DNA of 6,785 bases, taken from positions 1-6,785 of the forward strand of contig JAQIBO010000078.1 in NCBI GenBank assembly GCA_027859055.1, given 5' to 3'. The notes under the pieces were generated by a model. It saw only the letters and a program-made list of their open reading frames with translations, had not been told where the DNA came from and did not search any database. Position 1 is the stretch's first letter; each line of letters opens with the position of its first letter. The translations under genes and the position numbers were made by a program. This document shows, piece after piece, positions 1 through 6,401 of the stretch. Origin of the DNA: Spirochaeta sp. Lineage in GTDB: Bacteria > Spirochaetota > Spirochaetia > DSM-27196 > Alkalispirochaetaceae.

Positions 1-488
1 ATCCCTACACCGACTGGTGGGTTCACTTTTTTCCCCCGACAAGTTCCGAAACACGGGAAGCGCTGGTGCGGGAGATGGGCTCCCTCGTCGCGGGCCGAAC
101 CCCCGCCGACGCCGCCAACATGCTGTTGCGCTTCGTTCAGACGGCATTTCCGTACCAGACCGATCAGGAGCAATTTGGCGTGGAAAAGTGGCAGGCACCG
201 GAAGAGATTCTCTATTACCGGCGCTCCGACTGTGATGATCGGTCAATTCTGTACGCGTTCCTGCTCCGGGAAGTTCTCGGGTGGGACGACGTGGCGATGC
301 TGCGCTATCCCGGGCATCTCGCCGTTGCGGTGCCGCAGCGGCGCCTCGGGGTATCGGGAGACAGCGTTCGTGTCCACGGGGAAACCTACATCGTCACCGA
401 TCCGACCTACATCGGCGCAGATATCGGCATGGCGATGCCTCAGTTCCGCAACGTCCGTCCCGAGGTATCTGTTATTCGACGCCGGTAA
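1..488 (+). CDS. Transglutaminase-like protein, C-terminal part (5' end outside window)
   Basis: The reading frame is open from the first bases of the window (first full codon at 3) to TAA at 486-488, so this is the C-terminal ~161 residues of a longer protein. A transglutaminase/cysteine-protease-like Cys-His-Asp triad can be placed: Cys in RSDCDDRS (codon 231-233), His in YPGHLAVAV (codon 315-317) and Asp in VTDPTYIGADIG (codon 399-401), in the order and contexts usual for the transglutaminase-like superfamily. The preceding stretch (TAFPYQTDQEQFG, then a WQAPEEILYYRRSDC region) is the usual lead-in to the catalytic Cys. The protein ends about 29 residues after the Asp, so the domain is at the C terminus. 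Whether the missing N-terminal part carries a signal peptide or membrane helices cannot be seen. It lies 97 bases upstream of ptsP on the same strand. The substrate is unknown; family members include peptidases and amidases as well as cross-linking enzymes. The superfamily call is fairly sure, the function is not. Confidence 0.8.
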   Translation, partial: PYTDWWVHFFPPTSSETREALVREMGSLVAGRTPADAANMLLRFVQTAFPYQTDQEQFGVEKWQAPEEILYYRRSDCDDRSILYAFLLREVLGWDDVAMLRYPGHLAVAVPQRRLGVSGDSVRVHGETYIVTDPTYIGADIGMAMPQFRNVRPEVSVIRRR

Positions 489-550
489 CAGCCGGCGCCG
501 ACAGGCGCAGCGCGGAACTCACGAAACCCGGTTTTTGCACATTTTTCACG

Positions 551-588
551 CTGTCACCAATGCCGAATATGCGGTACGATAGGACGTG
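551..588 (+). promoter_or_regulatory. Possible sigma70-type promoter giving a leaderless ptsP transcript
   Basis: TACGAT at 575-580 matches the -10 consensus at 4 of 6 positions. CTGTCA at 551-556 matches the -35 consensus at 4 of 6, with an 18-base spacer. A start site 6-7 bases after the -10 element would fall at 586-587, on the GTG start of ptsP. The only purine-rich stretch before the GTG (AGGA at 581-584) is one base away, too close for a normal ribosome binding site, which fits a leaderless message. This is a weak pattern match and could be chance. Confidence 0.25.
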
Positions 589-2835
589 AATCAATTTGAC
601 GGACTCGCATTAATAGACGCGGTCACGGATCTTTCCCGTTTGCTCGGGCGCGGAAGTACGATCGACGACTTCCTTTCCAACCTGGTACGGACGGTGGCGC
701 AACACATGGGCGCCCAGGTGTGCTCCATCTACCTGTACGACGTCGAACAGGACGAGCTCGTCCTTCGCGCCACCGACGGTCTCAACCCCGAACTGGTGGG
801 AACGGTCCGGCTTGCCGCCGGCGAAGGGCTCACGGGATACGCGTTTCAGCAGAATACGGCGGTCCTGGAAAAAGACGCCTTGACCTCCGGACAGAACAAA
901 ACGATCCCGGACCTCGGAGAGGAGCGCTATCCCGCGTTTATCGGTGTCCCGAGAAAGCGCAACGACCTCGGAATCGGGGTTCTGACGCTGCAGTACGAAG
1001 ACCCACGGCCCGTGGACAACCAGATTACCCAGGCGCTGCGCGCAATTGCGTCCCATCTGGCGGTGACACTGGAAAACGCTGCCGCGTTATACGAACTGCA
1101 CGAAGGGGAGCGGGGACTGCCGATCGGACGGACCGGGCCCTTGGAATCGGGTCTGATTCAGGGCACCAGCGCCTCCCGCGGTATCGCCGTCGGCCGTCTG
1201 GAATACCTGGACGAACGGCGAAACCCCCATTCCGGTGTTGCCTACCGCACTCTGGCGGAGGCGATCGATCTCAGCACCCGGCAGTTACAGGAGTTGCAAC
1301 AACAGGTGGATCAGACACTTTCTGATGTGGCGGCGATGATTTTCAGCTCCCACTTGCTGATGCTCAGTGACGACAGTTTCGTCGGCCAGATGCGCCGTCT
1401 GAACGAGGATGAGAAAGTTGACCCGATCGCGGCGGTGCGGACGGTGGTGGACGAGTTCTGCCGGCGCTTTTCCGCCATTCCCGACCCGCGTTTTCAGGAG
1501 AAGGCGCAGGACGTCCAGGATCTGGGTAATCGCATCGTACACAACATCGAAAATGCCACCGAGCAGGAGGGCGATTATCACGGCCGGGTCATTGCGGCAC
1601 AGGAGATTTTTCCGTCGGAACTGGTGAAACTCTATCTCCAGAACGCCGCGGGAGTGGTGTTTTCCGGTGGTGGTGCAACGGGACACGTTGCGATCCTGGC
1701 GCAAAGCCTGGACCTGCCACTCGTCGCAACGGCGGATCCGCGTCTTTTTTCCATCCCCACCGGTACGGAGATCGTTGTCGACGCCGAAGACGGCAAGATA
1801 ATCATCGGCCCCTCGCCGGAGGTTCAAACCGCATACCTTGGACGTGTCTCGGTCCGCAAGGCGGCGATCGCCCGTCATGAAGGAACGATCCCGTCTCCGC
1901 TGCTCACGAAGGACGGCAGCGCCATTGTCCTGTCGGCGAACGTGAACCTCGTCAAGGACGCCCGAGCCGCTCATCTCCTCGGGGCTCATGGCGTCGGGCT
2001 CTATCGCAGCGAAATTCCGTTTCTGATCCGGAACGGGTTTCCCACCGAAGAGGAGCAATACACCGTCTATCGCCACGTTGTCGATGAAACTCCCGGCGGT
2101 ACGGTGCACTTTCGGACCCTCGATCTCGGAGGCGACAAGCTGTTGAGCTCACAGGTCGGGCGGGAGGACAACCCGTTTCTCGGGTATCGGGGTATCCGCT
2201 TTCTCCTCGGCCATCGAGAGATATTTCGCGACCAGATCCGCGCGATGCTCCGCGCCGGTGCGGATCGGCAGATCGGCATACAGTTCCCGATGATCGGCAG
2301 CATGGAGGAGTTCCTTGCCGCCCGCGAAGAGGTTACGGCGTGTATCGCCGAACTGCACCGGCGAGACATCCCGTGTCATCCCGCACCGGCGTTGGGGGTC
2401 ATGATTGAACTGCCCGCCGCCGTTGAAATAGCGGGCGAGCTCGCGCGGACGGCGGATTTCTTCTCTATCGGGACCAATGATCTGATCATGTACACCCTTG
2501 CCGCCGACCGCACAAACCATCGCGTTGCGGATATCTACCGTCGCATGCACCCGGCGGTGCTCCGTTCGCTCAAGCGGGTGTGCGAGGCGGGGGAGGAAAC
2601 GGGTATCCCCATATCGGTGTGTGGCGCCAGCGCAGCCGACCCGGCGATGGTGCTGTTCTTTCTGGGCATCGGCATCCGGCACCTCAGCGTCGACGCGGAG
2701 CACCTCCATCCCATCGCCCGGTTCATCGCCGACCAGGATCTCACCGAGGCGCGGACAACCGCTGCGGCGATGCTGGCGATGGGGTCTCGCGTATCACTCC
2801 AACGGCTGGCGGCGGAGATCCGCGGACGGGGATAG
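586..2835 (+). CDS. ptsP: PtsP, GAF-domain phosphoenolpyruvate-protein phosphotransferase (Enzyme I Ntr)
   Basis: This 749-residue cytoplasmic enzyme takes phosphate from PEP onto a histidine and passes it to an HPr/NPr-type carrier, usually for regulation rather than sugar uptake. Its length is close to that of E. coli PtsP. Domains in order: GAF sensor (about 8-170), Enzyme I N-terminal helical region (about 190-320), phosphohistidine swivelling domain (about 330-410) and PEP-binding TIM barrel (about 430-735). The phosphorylated His is H367 (GGATGHVAIL). PEP-site residues are R474 (GLYRSE), R510 (FRTLDLGGDK), E608 (MIELPAA), N631 and D632 (SIGTNDL) and R642 (AADR), and the catalytic Cys is C679 (SVCGASA). 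These sit 177-178 positions after H189, R296, R332, E431, N454, D455, R465 and C502 of E. coli Enzyme I, so the catalytic core appears complete. Oddities are Gly rather than the usual Ser just before H367, and Ile-Met where Thr-Gln usually follows GTNDL. GTG at 586 is the first possible start, because an in-frame TAG lies at 580-582. No HPr or EIIA gene is in the window. Confidence 0.95.
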   Translation: MNQFDGLALIDAVTDLSRLLGRGSTIDDFLSNLVRTVAQHMGAQVCSIYLYDVEQDELVLRATDGLNPELVGTVRLAAGEGLTGYAFQQNTAVLEKDALTSGQNKTIPDLGEERYPAFIGVPRKRNDLGIGVLTLQYEDPRPVDNQITQALRAIASHLAVTLENAAALYELHEGERGLPIGRTGPLESGLIQGTSASRGIAVGRLEYLDERRNPHSGVAYRTLAEAIDLSTRQLQELQQQVDQTLSDVAAMIFSSHLLMLSDDSFVGQMRRLNEDEKVDPIAAVRTVVDEFCRRFSAIPDPRFQEKAQDVQDLGNRIVHNIENATEQEGDYHGRVIAAQEIFPSELVKLYLQNAAGVVFSGGGATGHVAILAQSLDLPLVATADPRLFSIPTGTEIVVDAEDGKIIIGPSPEVQTAYLGRVSVRKAAIARHEGTIPSPLLTKDGSAIVLSANVNLVKDARAAHLLGAHGVGLYRSEIPFLIRNGFPTEEEQYTVYRHVVDETPGGTVHFRTLDLGGDKLLSSQVGREDNPFLGYRGIRFLLGHREIFRDQIRAMLRAGADRQIGIQFPMIGSMEEFLAAREEVTACIAELHRRDIPCHPAPALGVMIELPAAVEIAGELARTADFFSIGTNDLIMYTLAADRTNHRVADIYRRMHPAVLRSLKRVCEAGEETGIPISVCGASAADPAMVLFFLGIGIRHLSVDAEHLHPIARFIADQDLTEARTTAAAMLAMGSRVSLQRLAAEIRGRG

Positions 2836-2848
2836 ACCGGCGGAGGAC

Positions 2849-2890
2849 CTGATCAGCGCGGTTCGGTGATCAGTCCAGTTCGGTGATCAG
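2849..2890. repeat. Tandem repeat, 17-base period, with TGATCA palindromes at the convergent gene junction
   Basis: TGATCAG begins at 2850, 2867 and 2884, exactly 17 bases apart. The first two units (TGATCAGCGCGGTTCGG and TGATCAGTCCAGTTCGG) agree at 14 of 17 positions; the third keeps little beyond TGATCAG. On the minus strand the third TGATCA supplies the TGA stop of ptb. CTGATCA at 2849-2855 can also pair with TGATCAG at 2867-2873 around an 11-base loop. The repeat fills most of the 51 bases between the stops of ptsP and ptb. There is no T-tract, so a standard intrinsic terminator is not supported, although a role in 3' end protection or bidirectional stopping is possible. Confidence 0.7.
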
Positions 2891-3792
2891 CCGGCAGCCC
2901 ACGCAGCAAGGGCGATGGAAAGCGTCTTGGCGTCCTCCGAGTCGGCGCGACTGGTGAGCACGATCGGCGCGCGTGCTCCGAGAATCACCCCGGCGTTCCG
3001 CGATGGGGCGAGAAACGCCAACGCCTTGTACAGAATGTTACCGCTTTCAATCCGGGGCACAACCAGGATATCCGCATTGCCGGCGACGGGAGAGCTGATT
3101 CCCTTAATACGGGCCGCCTCCGGGGAGACGGCGTTGTCCAGGGCGAAGGGACCATCGACCAGACAGCCGGTGATCTCACCGCGCCGCGCACTCTCCGCCA
3201 ATGCGGCCGCGTCGACGGTGGCAGGCATCTTGTCGTTAACCTTTTCTTTCGCCGCCAGCACCGCAACCCGCGGTTCCTCGTACCCGAGCTGGTGGAGAAA
3301 GCGAACGGCGTTTTCCAGGATCGCCCGCTTGGTTTCGTAGTCCGGGGCGATGTTCATCGCCGCATCGGTAATCGCCAGGGGACGGGGAAACCCCTCCAGC
3401 TCGAACATTGCGAGATGGCTCAGGACGCCGGAGGAACGGAGCCCTGCAGTGCGGTCCAGGACCGCCTTCAAGAGCGCGGATGTGTCCATCAGGCCCTTCA
3501 TGAGCATCGCGGCCTCCCCGGTGGACACAAGTGCTACCGCCCGTCGCGCCACCTCGGCAGCGTCGGCGGGTTCGGCCACGTCAACGATCGTGGCCCCGTC
3601 AAGGTTTAATCGGTTCTCCTCGGCGATCTGTCGAATTCTGGTGGCGTCCCCCACCAGGTGCGGAACCACAATGCCGCGTTCGGCGGCACCGAGAACCGCA
3701 CGAAGCACATCGGCCTCCGCCGCTGCGGCAACCGCAATCGGGACCGGTCGGGAGAACGGCTGTTCCAGAAGAGAAAATGAGAACGAAGCCAT
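2887..3792 (-). CDS. ptb: Phosphate butyryltransferase (phosphotransbutyrylase)
   Basis: Ptb converts butyryl-CoA or branched short-chain acyl-CoA plus phosphate to acyl-phosphate and CoA, in the cytoplasm. The 301-residue protein spans the phosphate acetyl/butyryltransferase fold and has the motifs expected of a short Ptb: LMKG (97-100), SHLAMFE (125-131), TDAAMN (142-147), KMPAT (188-192), VDGPFALDNA (212-221), ESGNILYKAL (249-258) and GARAPIVLTSRADS (272-285). The ATG at 3792 is preferred over the in-frame GTG at 3798, because AGAGGT ends 4 bases before the ATG but runs into the GTG. It is the last gene of the oxidoreductase operon, 9 bases after the gamma subunit stop, which suggests it receives the acyl-CoA made by that enzyme. 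The usual partner, an acyl (butyrate) kinase, is not next to it, and the operon ends here against convergent ptsP. Phosphate acetyltransferase is the main alternative, but the length and motifs favour Ptb. Confidence 0.9.
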   Translation of the reverse strand: MASFSFSLLEQPFSRPVPIAVAAAAEADVLRAVLGAAERGIVVPHLVGDATRIRQIAEENRLNLDGATIVDVAEPADAAEVARRAVALVSTGEAAMLMKGLMDTSALLKAVLDRTAGLRSSGVLSHLAMFELEGFPRPLAITDAAMNIAPDYETKRAILENAVRFLHQLGYEEPRVAVLAAKEKVNDKMPATVDAAALAESARRGEITGCLVDGPFALDNAVSPEAARIKGISSPVAGNADILVVPRIESGNILYKALAFLAPSRNAGVILGARAPIVLTSRADSEDAKTLSIALAAWAAG

Positions 3793-3796
3793 GCCC

Positions 3797-3802
3797 ACCT
3801 CT
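3797..3802 (-). promoter_or_regulatory. Ribosome binding site of ptb
   Basis: AGAGGT on the minus strand ends 4 bases before the ATG at 3792 and overlaps the TGA stop of the gamma-subunit gene (3804-3802). It decides the ptb start in favour of the ATG over the GTG six bases upstream, and its overlap with the upstream stop suggests coupled translation. Confidence 0.6.
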
Positions 3803-4356
3803 CAGGAGACCGGGTGGCCGGCCATTTCGGAACCCCGGTACAGGGCGTTCCGGTTCAGTTCCAGAAACGCCGCTTTTTTCGGACCGAACACCTTTTTGAG
3901 TGCCTCAACCACGCTCTCAAGGGAAAACAGTCCGGTGGACCCGACGAACGCCCCGAGCATCACCATGTTCGCCGCCTTGGCGTTGCCCAGTTCGGCGGCG
4001 ATTTCATTTGCCGCAACATCCAGAACGGTGAGTCCGGTCCGGTCGGGATCCGCTTCGATAAGTGACTTGTTCACCACCAGGAGTCCCCCGTCGACAAGTT
4101 CCGATTCAAACTTGCGCATCGACGGAAGATTCATCACGATCGCCGCGTTGGCGTCGCGCGAAATGACCGGGGACCCGATCGGGTGATCGCTGACGATGAC
4201 ACTGCAGTTTGCGGTGCCGCCACGCATCTCCGGCCCATAGCTTGGAAGCCAGGAGACCTCCTGCCCCTCCAGCATTCCGGTATACGCGATGAGCCGCCCC
4301 ATCGACATAACTCCCTGCCCGCCAAACCCGGCGCAAATGATCTTTGTTACCTTCAT
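3802..4356 (-). CDS. 2-oxoacid:ferredoxin oxidoreductase, gamma subunit
   Basis: This 184-residue subunit of the multisubunit 2-oxoacid ferredoxin oxidoreductase belongs to the POR gamma family, whose members are usually about 180-190 residues long. The N terminus has the glycine-rich AGFGGQG (9-15). SYGPEMRGGTANCSVIVSD follows (39-57), the family's conserved acyl/CoA-side segment. The C-terminal part has MVMLGAFVGSTG and a lysine-rich FGPKKAAFLELN stretch, both common in this family. The frame stays open for 38 codons upstream, inside the beta gene, but homology begins at the ATG at 4356, which has AGGAG 8 bases upstream. The start overlaps the beta-subunit stop as ATGA (4356-4353), a typical coupled junction. 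Symbols used for such genes include korC and vorC; the substrate is not set by this subunit. It is the third of four separate subunit genes, so the enzyme is not the fused pyruvate type. Confidence 0.9.
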   Translation of the reverse strand: MKVTKIICAGFGGQGVMSMGRLIAYTGMLEGQEVSWLPSYGPEMRGGTANCSVIVSDHPIGSPVISRDANAAIVMNLPSMRKFESELVDGGLLVVNKSLIEADPDRTGLTVLDVAANEIAAELGNAKAANMVMLGAFVGSTGLFSLESVVEALKKVFGPKKAAFLELNRNALYRGSEMAGHPVS

Positions 4357-5105
4357 GCCTCGGTCTCCTGTTCCACGTTCCGAAAATTCCCCAACGGAAA
4401 GTAGGGAATCATATCGTCTTCCAGCCACCCGAGGGCGTCCCGGGGTGTCATTCCCCAGTTGGTGGGACACGTCGAGAGGACCTCAACCATCGAAAACCCG
4501 AGACCTTTCTGCTGCGTGGTAAACGCGTCACGGATCGCTCTGCGCGTGTTGCGGACCGCCTTCGGGTTGTGTACCGATGTACGCTCAATGAAGCGGGCTC
4601 CGTCGATCGTCGCCAACATTTCGGCGATGCGAATCGGATTGCCTGAGTGGCTTTCCTCTCGACCGAGGGGGCTGGTGGTTGTCTTCTGGCCAATGAGCGT
4701 CGTCGGCGCCATCTGTCCGCCGGTCATCCCGTAAATCGCGTTGTTGACGAAGATAACGGTGATCTTCTCTCCACGATGCGCCGCGTGTACGATTTCGGCG
4801 GTCCCGATCGACGCCAGGTCTCCGTCACCCTGGTAGGCAAATACCGTCCGGTCCGGGAGCACACGTTTAATCCCCGTCGCGACCGCCGGCGCGCGACCAT
4901 GAGCAGCCTCGTGCATGTCACAGTTGAAGTAGTCATATGCGAGAACAGAGCAGCCGACCGGTGCGACCCCGACGGTCCGGTCGAGGAGCTCCATCTCCTC
5001 AAGAACCTCAGCGACAAGGCGGTGAATAATTCCATGGGTACAACCCGGGCAGTAGTGCGTTTCCTTGTCGGTCAGCCCGCGGGTCTTTTCAAATACAACA
5101 GCCAT
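4353..5105 (-). CDS. 2-oxoacid:ferredoxin oxidoreductase, beta subunit (TPP- and FeS-binding)
   Basis: This 250-residue subunit holds thiamine pyrophosphate and the proximal [4Fe-4S] cluster in the oxidative decarboxylation of a 2-oxoacid to acyl-CoA. The TPP-binding motif runs from GDGD (93-96) to VNN (120-122), followed by YGMTGGQ (125-131). Four cysteines fit the cluster ligands of related enzymes: C19 and C22 (HYCPGCTHG), C52 (APVGCSVL) and C213 (LSTCPTNWG). Their spacing resembles the C12/C15/C46/C197 arrangement known from the Sulfolobus-type enzyme. Although the frame stays open further upstream, the ATG at 5105 is chosen. It has AAGGAGGT 6 bases upstream and shares its A with the TGA stop of the alpha gene (TGATG). 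The upstream in-frame extension is Arg/Gly-rich and not like the family. Its gene end overlaps the gamma start by 4 bases. Symbols in use include korB, porB and, in some schemes, vorA; a branched-chain substrate is inferred from the alpha subunit. Confidence 0.93.
   Translation of the reverse strand: MAVVFEKTRGLTDKETHYCPGCTHGIIHRLVAEVLEEMELLDRTVGVAPVGCSVLAYDYFNCDMHEAAHGRAPAVATGIKRVLPDRTVFAYQGDGDLASIGTAEIVHAAHRGEKITVIFVNNAIYGMTGGQMAPTTLIGQKTTTSPLGREESHSGNPIRIAEMLATIDGARFIERTSVHNPKAVRNTRRAIRDAFTTQQKGLGFSMVEVLSTCPTNWGMTPRDALGWLEDDMIPYFPLGNFRNVEQETEA
4365..4369 (-). promoter_or_regulatory. Ribosome binding site of the gamma-subunit gene
   Basis: AGGAG on the minus strand lies 8 bases before the ATG at 4356, inside the last codons of the beta-subunit gene. 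It supports this ATG over longer in-frame starts. Confidence 0.65.
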
Positions 5106-6166
5106 CACTGCACCTCCTTGAGGTATGCCCGTGCCGCTTCGACCACGCCGTGCTGGTCCGGCACCATTCCACCGCTTCGACCGTAAAACCCGACGGGCCA
5201 CCGTCCGGCAGCGGCGATTTTCACGTCATCGATCATCTGTCCCATGCTCATCTCGACGGAAATGAGCGCTTTTGCATCGGGTCCGATCTCCTCGAATGCG
5301 GCGAACGGAAACGGCCACAGCGTGATCGGCCGAATGAGCCCCGCTTTGATTCCTTCTTCGCGCAGGATCTCCACGGCGTTGCGAACGATCCGGGCAGAAG
5401 TCCCGTAACTCACAAACACGACCTCCGCATCCTCGATCTGGTGGGACTCCCACCGGACTTCCGCCTCTTCGATCCGGCGGTGTTTTTCAGCCAGCTTGAT
5501 GTTGTGCTCTTCAAGCTCCTCCGGCTTCAGAAAAAGCGAATTGATGATATTGGGGCTCCGGCGTCCATCGGTCCCGGTGGCGGCCCACTCTTTCGATGGG
5601 AGCTCCCGTTTCGGCGGATCACGAAACTCGACCGGTTCCATCATCTGACCGATCATACCGTCGCCAAGGACCATAACGGGAATCCGGTACTGATCCGCGA
5701 CGTCGAACGATTCGGTCATGATATCCGCCGTTTCCTGAACGCTCGCCGGCGCATACACGATGTGCCGGTAATCTCCGTTCCCGCCCCCGCGAGTGGCCTG
5801 GAAGTAATCCGCCTGGCCCGGCTGGATTCCGCCAAGCCCGGGGCCGCCGCGCATCATATTGACGATAACGCAGGGCAGCTCCGCCCCGGCGATATAACTG
5901 ATTCCCTCCTGTTTGAGGGCGATTCCGGGGCTTGAAGACGATGTCATCACGCGGGCGCCACTGCCGGCGGCCCCGTAGACCATGTTGATCGCCGCAACTT
6001 CACTCTCCGCCTGCAGGAACACACCGCCAACCTTGGGCAGCTCCCGGGACATGTACTCGGGAACTTCGTTCTGCGGGGTTATCGGGTATCCGAAGAAATA
6101 GCGGCATCCACCGCGGATCGCCGCGGCGCCGACCACTTCGTTACCTTTCATCAACACCTTTTCCAT
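5105..6166 (-). CDS. vorB: 2-oxoacid:ferredoxin oxidoreductase, alpha subunit, VorB-type
   Basis: This 353-residue alpha subunit forms the substrate- and TPP-binding core with the beta subunit. The N-terminal pyruvate-ferredoxin-oxidoreductase-type domain (about 15-240) contains GYPITPQNEVPEYM (26-39), QAESEVAAINMVYGAAG and MTSSSSPGIALKQEGISY, then NMMRGGPGLGGIQPGQADYF and RGGGNGDYRHIV. The C-terminal domain (about 250-345) contains VVFVSYGTSARIVRNAV and GLIRPITLWPFP. The whole pattern matches proteins generally annotated as VorB, the 3-methyl-2-oxobutanoate (2-ketoisovalerate) ferredoxin oxidoreductase subunit; 2-oxoglutarate (KorA) is the main alternative. Ptb in the same operon favours a short branched acyl-CoA product. 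The ATG at 6166 has AAGGAG 8 bases upstream and shares its A with the TAA stop of the ferredoxin gene (TAATG). Its own stop shares a base with the beta start. The family is certain; the substrate is inferred. Confidence 0.92.
   Translation of the reverse strand: MEKVLMKGNEVVGAAAIRGGCRYFFGYPITPQNEVPEYMSRELPKVGGVFLQAESEVAAINMVYGAAGSGARVMTSSSSPGIALKQEGISYIAGAELPCVIVNMMRGGPGLGGIQPGQADYFQATRGGGNGDYRHIVYAPASVQETADIMTESFDVADQYRIPVMVLGDGMIGQMMEPVEFRDPPKRELPSKEWAATGTDGRRSPNIINSLFLKPEELEEHNIKLAEKHRRIEEAEVRWESHQIEDAEVVFVSYGTSARIVRNAVEILREEGIKAGLIRPITLWPFPFAAFEEIGPDAKALISVEMSMGQMIDDVKIAAAGRWPVGFYGRSGGMVPDQHGVVEAARAYLKEVQ
5112..5119 (-). promoter_or_regulatory. Strong ribosome binding site of the beta-subunit gene
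   Basis: AAGGAGGT on the minus strand, a near-perfect anti-16S match, ends 6 bases before the ATG at 5105. It lies within the last codons of the alpha gene and fixes the beta start 32 codons downstream of the longest open frame. Confidence 0.8.
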
Positions 6167-6396
6167 TACGCACTCTCCTTGTCTGTACGCTCAACCCGAA
6201 TCACCACGTCGGGGCACATCATCGCGCAAAACCCGCAGGCGATACACGCCGACATGTCGGTGACATAGGCGGGATTGTATCCCTTGGAGTTGATTCTGCT
6301 TCCGTCGAGGGCCACTATTTTTTTGGGACAGGCGTCCACACACAGGCCGCACCCTTTGCAGCGGTCATCTTCAAATGTTACGAATCCTCTGGGCAT
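6166..6396 (-). CDS. 2-oxoacid:ferredoxin oxidoreductase, delta subunit (2x[4Fe-4S] ferredoxin)
   Basis: This 76-residue iron-sulfur protein passes electrons from the alpha/beta core to free ferredoxin. It has two complete CxxCxxCxxxCP motifs, at C13-C16-C19-C23-P24 and C51-C54-C57-C61-P62, so it should bind two [4Fe-4S] clusters. The 27 residues between them (with INSKGYNPAYV) are longer than in small clostridial ferredoxins and are typical of the delta subunits of these oxidoreductases. The ATG at 6396 (MPRGFVTFEDD) is chosen because AGGAGGT lies 7 bases upstream and because the longer in-frame extension overlaps the upstream gene and has no family resemblance. The gene begins 5 bases after the stop of the ATPase-like gene, and its TAA shares one base with the alpha start. 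Symbols used elsewhere include korD and vorD. Confidence 0.93.
   Translation of the reverse strand: MPRGFVTFEDDRCKGCGLCVDACPKKIVALDGSRINSKGYNPAYVTDMSACIACGFCAMMCPDVVIRVERTDKESA
6175..6180 (-). promoter_or_regulatory. Ribosome binding site of the alpha-subunit gene
   Basis: AAGGAG on the minus strand lies 8 bases before the ATG at 6166, within the last codons of the ferredoxin-subunit gene. Confidence 0.65.
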
Positions 6397-6401
6397 ATCC
6401 G

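Noticed and set aside
495..508. GCGCC-GACA-GGCGC hairpin after the transglutaminase-like gene as a terminator
   Set aside because: The stem has only 5 pairs and no T-run follows, so it does not qualify as an intrinsic terminator.
1285..2109. 274-codon open frame on the minus strand inside ptsP
   Set aside because: It lies antisense to the conserved catalytic core of PtsP, and its translation is Arg/Asp-rich without recognisable motifs; it is a by-product of GC-rich codon use.
2849..2890. The 17-base repeats as a CRISPR fragment
   Set aside because: The units are too short, contiguous without spacers and degenerate by the third copy.
3350..4186. 278-codon open frame on the plus strand opposite ptb and the gamma-subunit gene
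   Set aside because: It spans two well-supported genes on the other strand, and its Ser/Ala/Arg-rich translation resembles no family.
4357..4470. Longer N terminus for the gamma subunit
   Set aside because: Family resemblance begins at MKVTKIICAGFGGQG, and the start at 4356 has both an SD sequence and an ATGA overlap with the upstream stop.
5106..5201. Longer N terminus for the beta subunit
   Set aside because: The extension is Arg/Gly-rich, lies inside the alpha gene and ignores the strong AAGGAGGT site that serves the ATG at 5105.
5150..5935. 261-codon open frame on the plus strand opposite the alpha-subunit gene
   Set aside because: It is antisense to conserved VorB motifs and has no family-like sequence or convincing start site.
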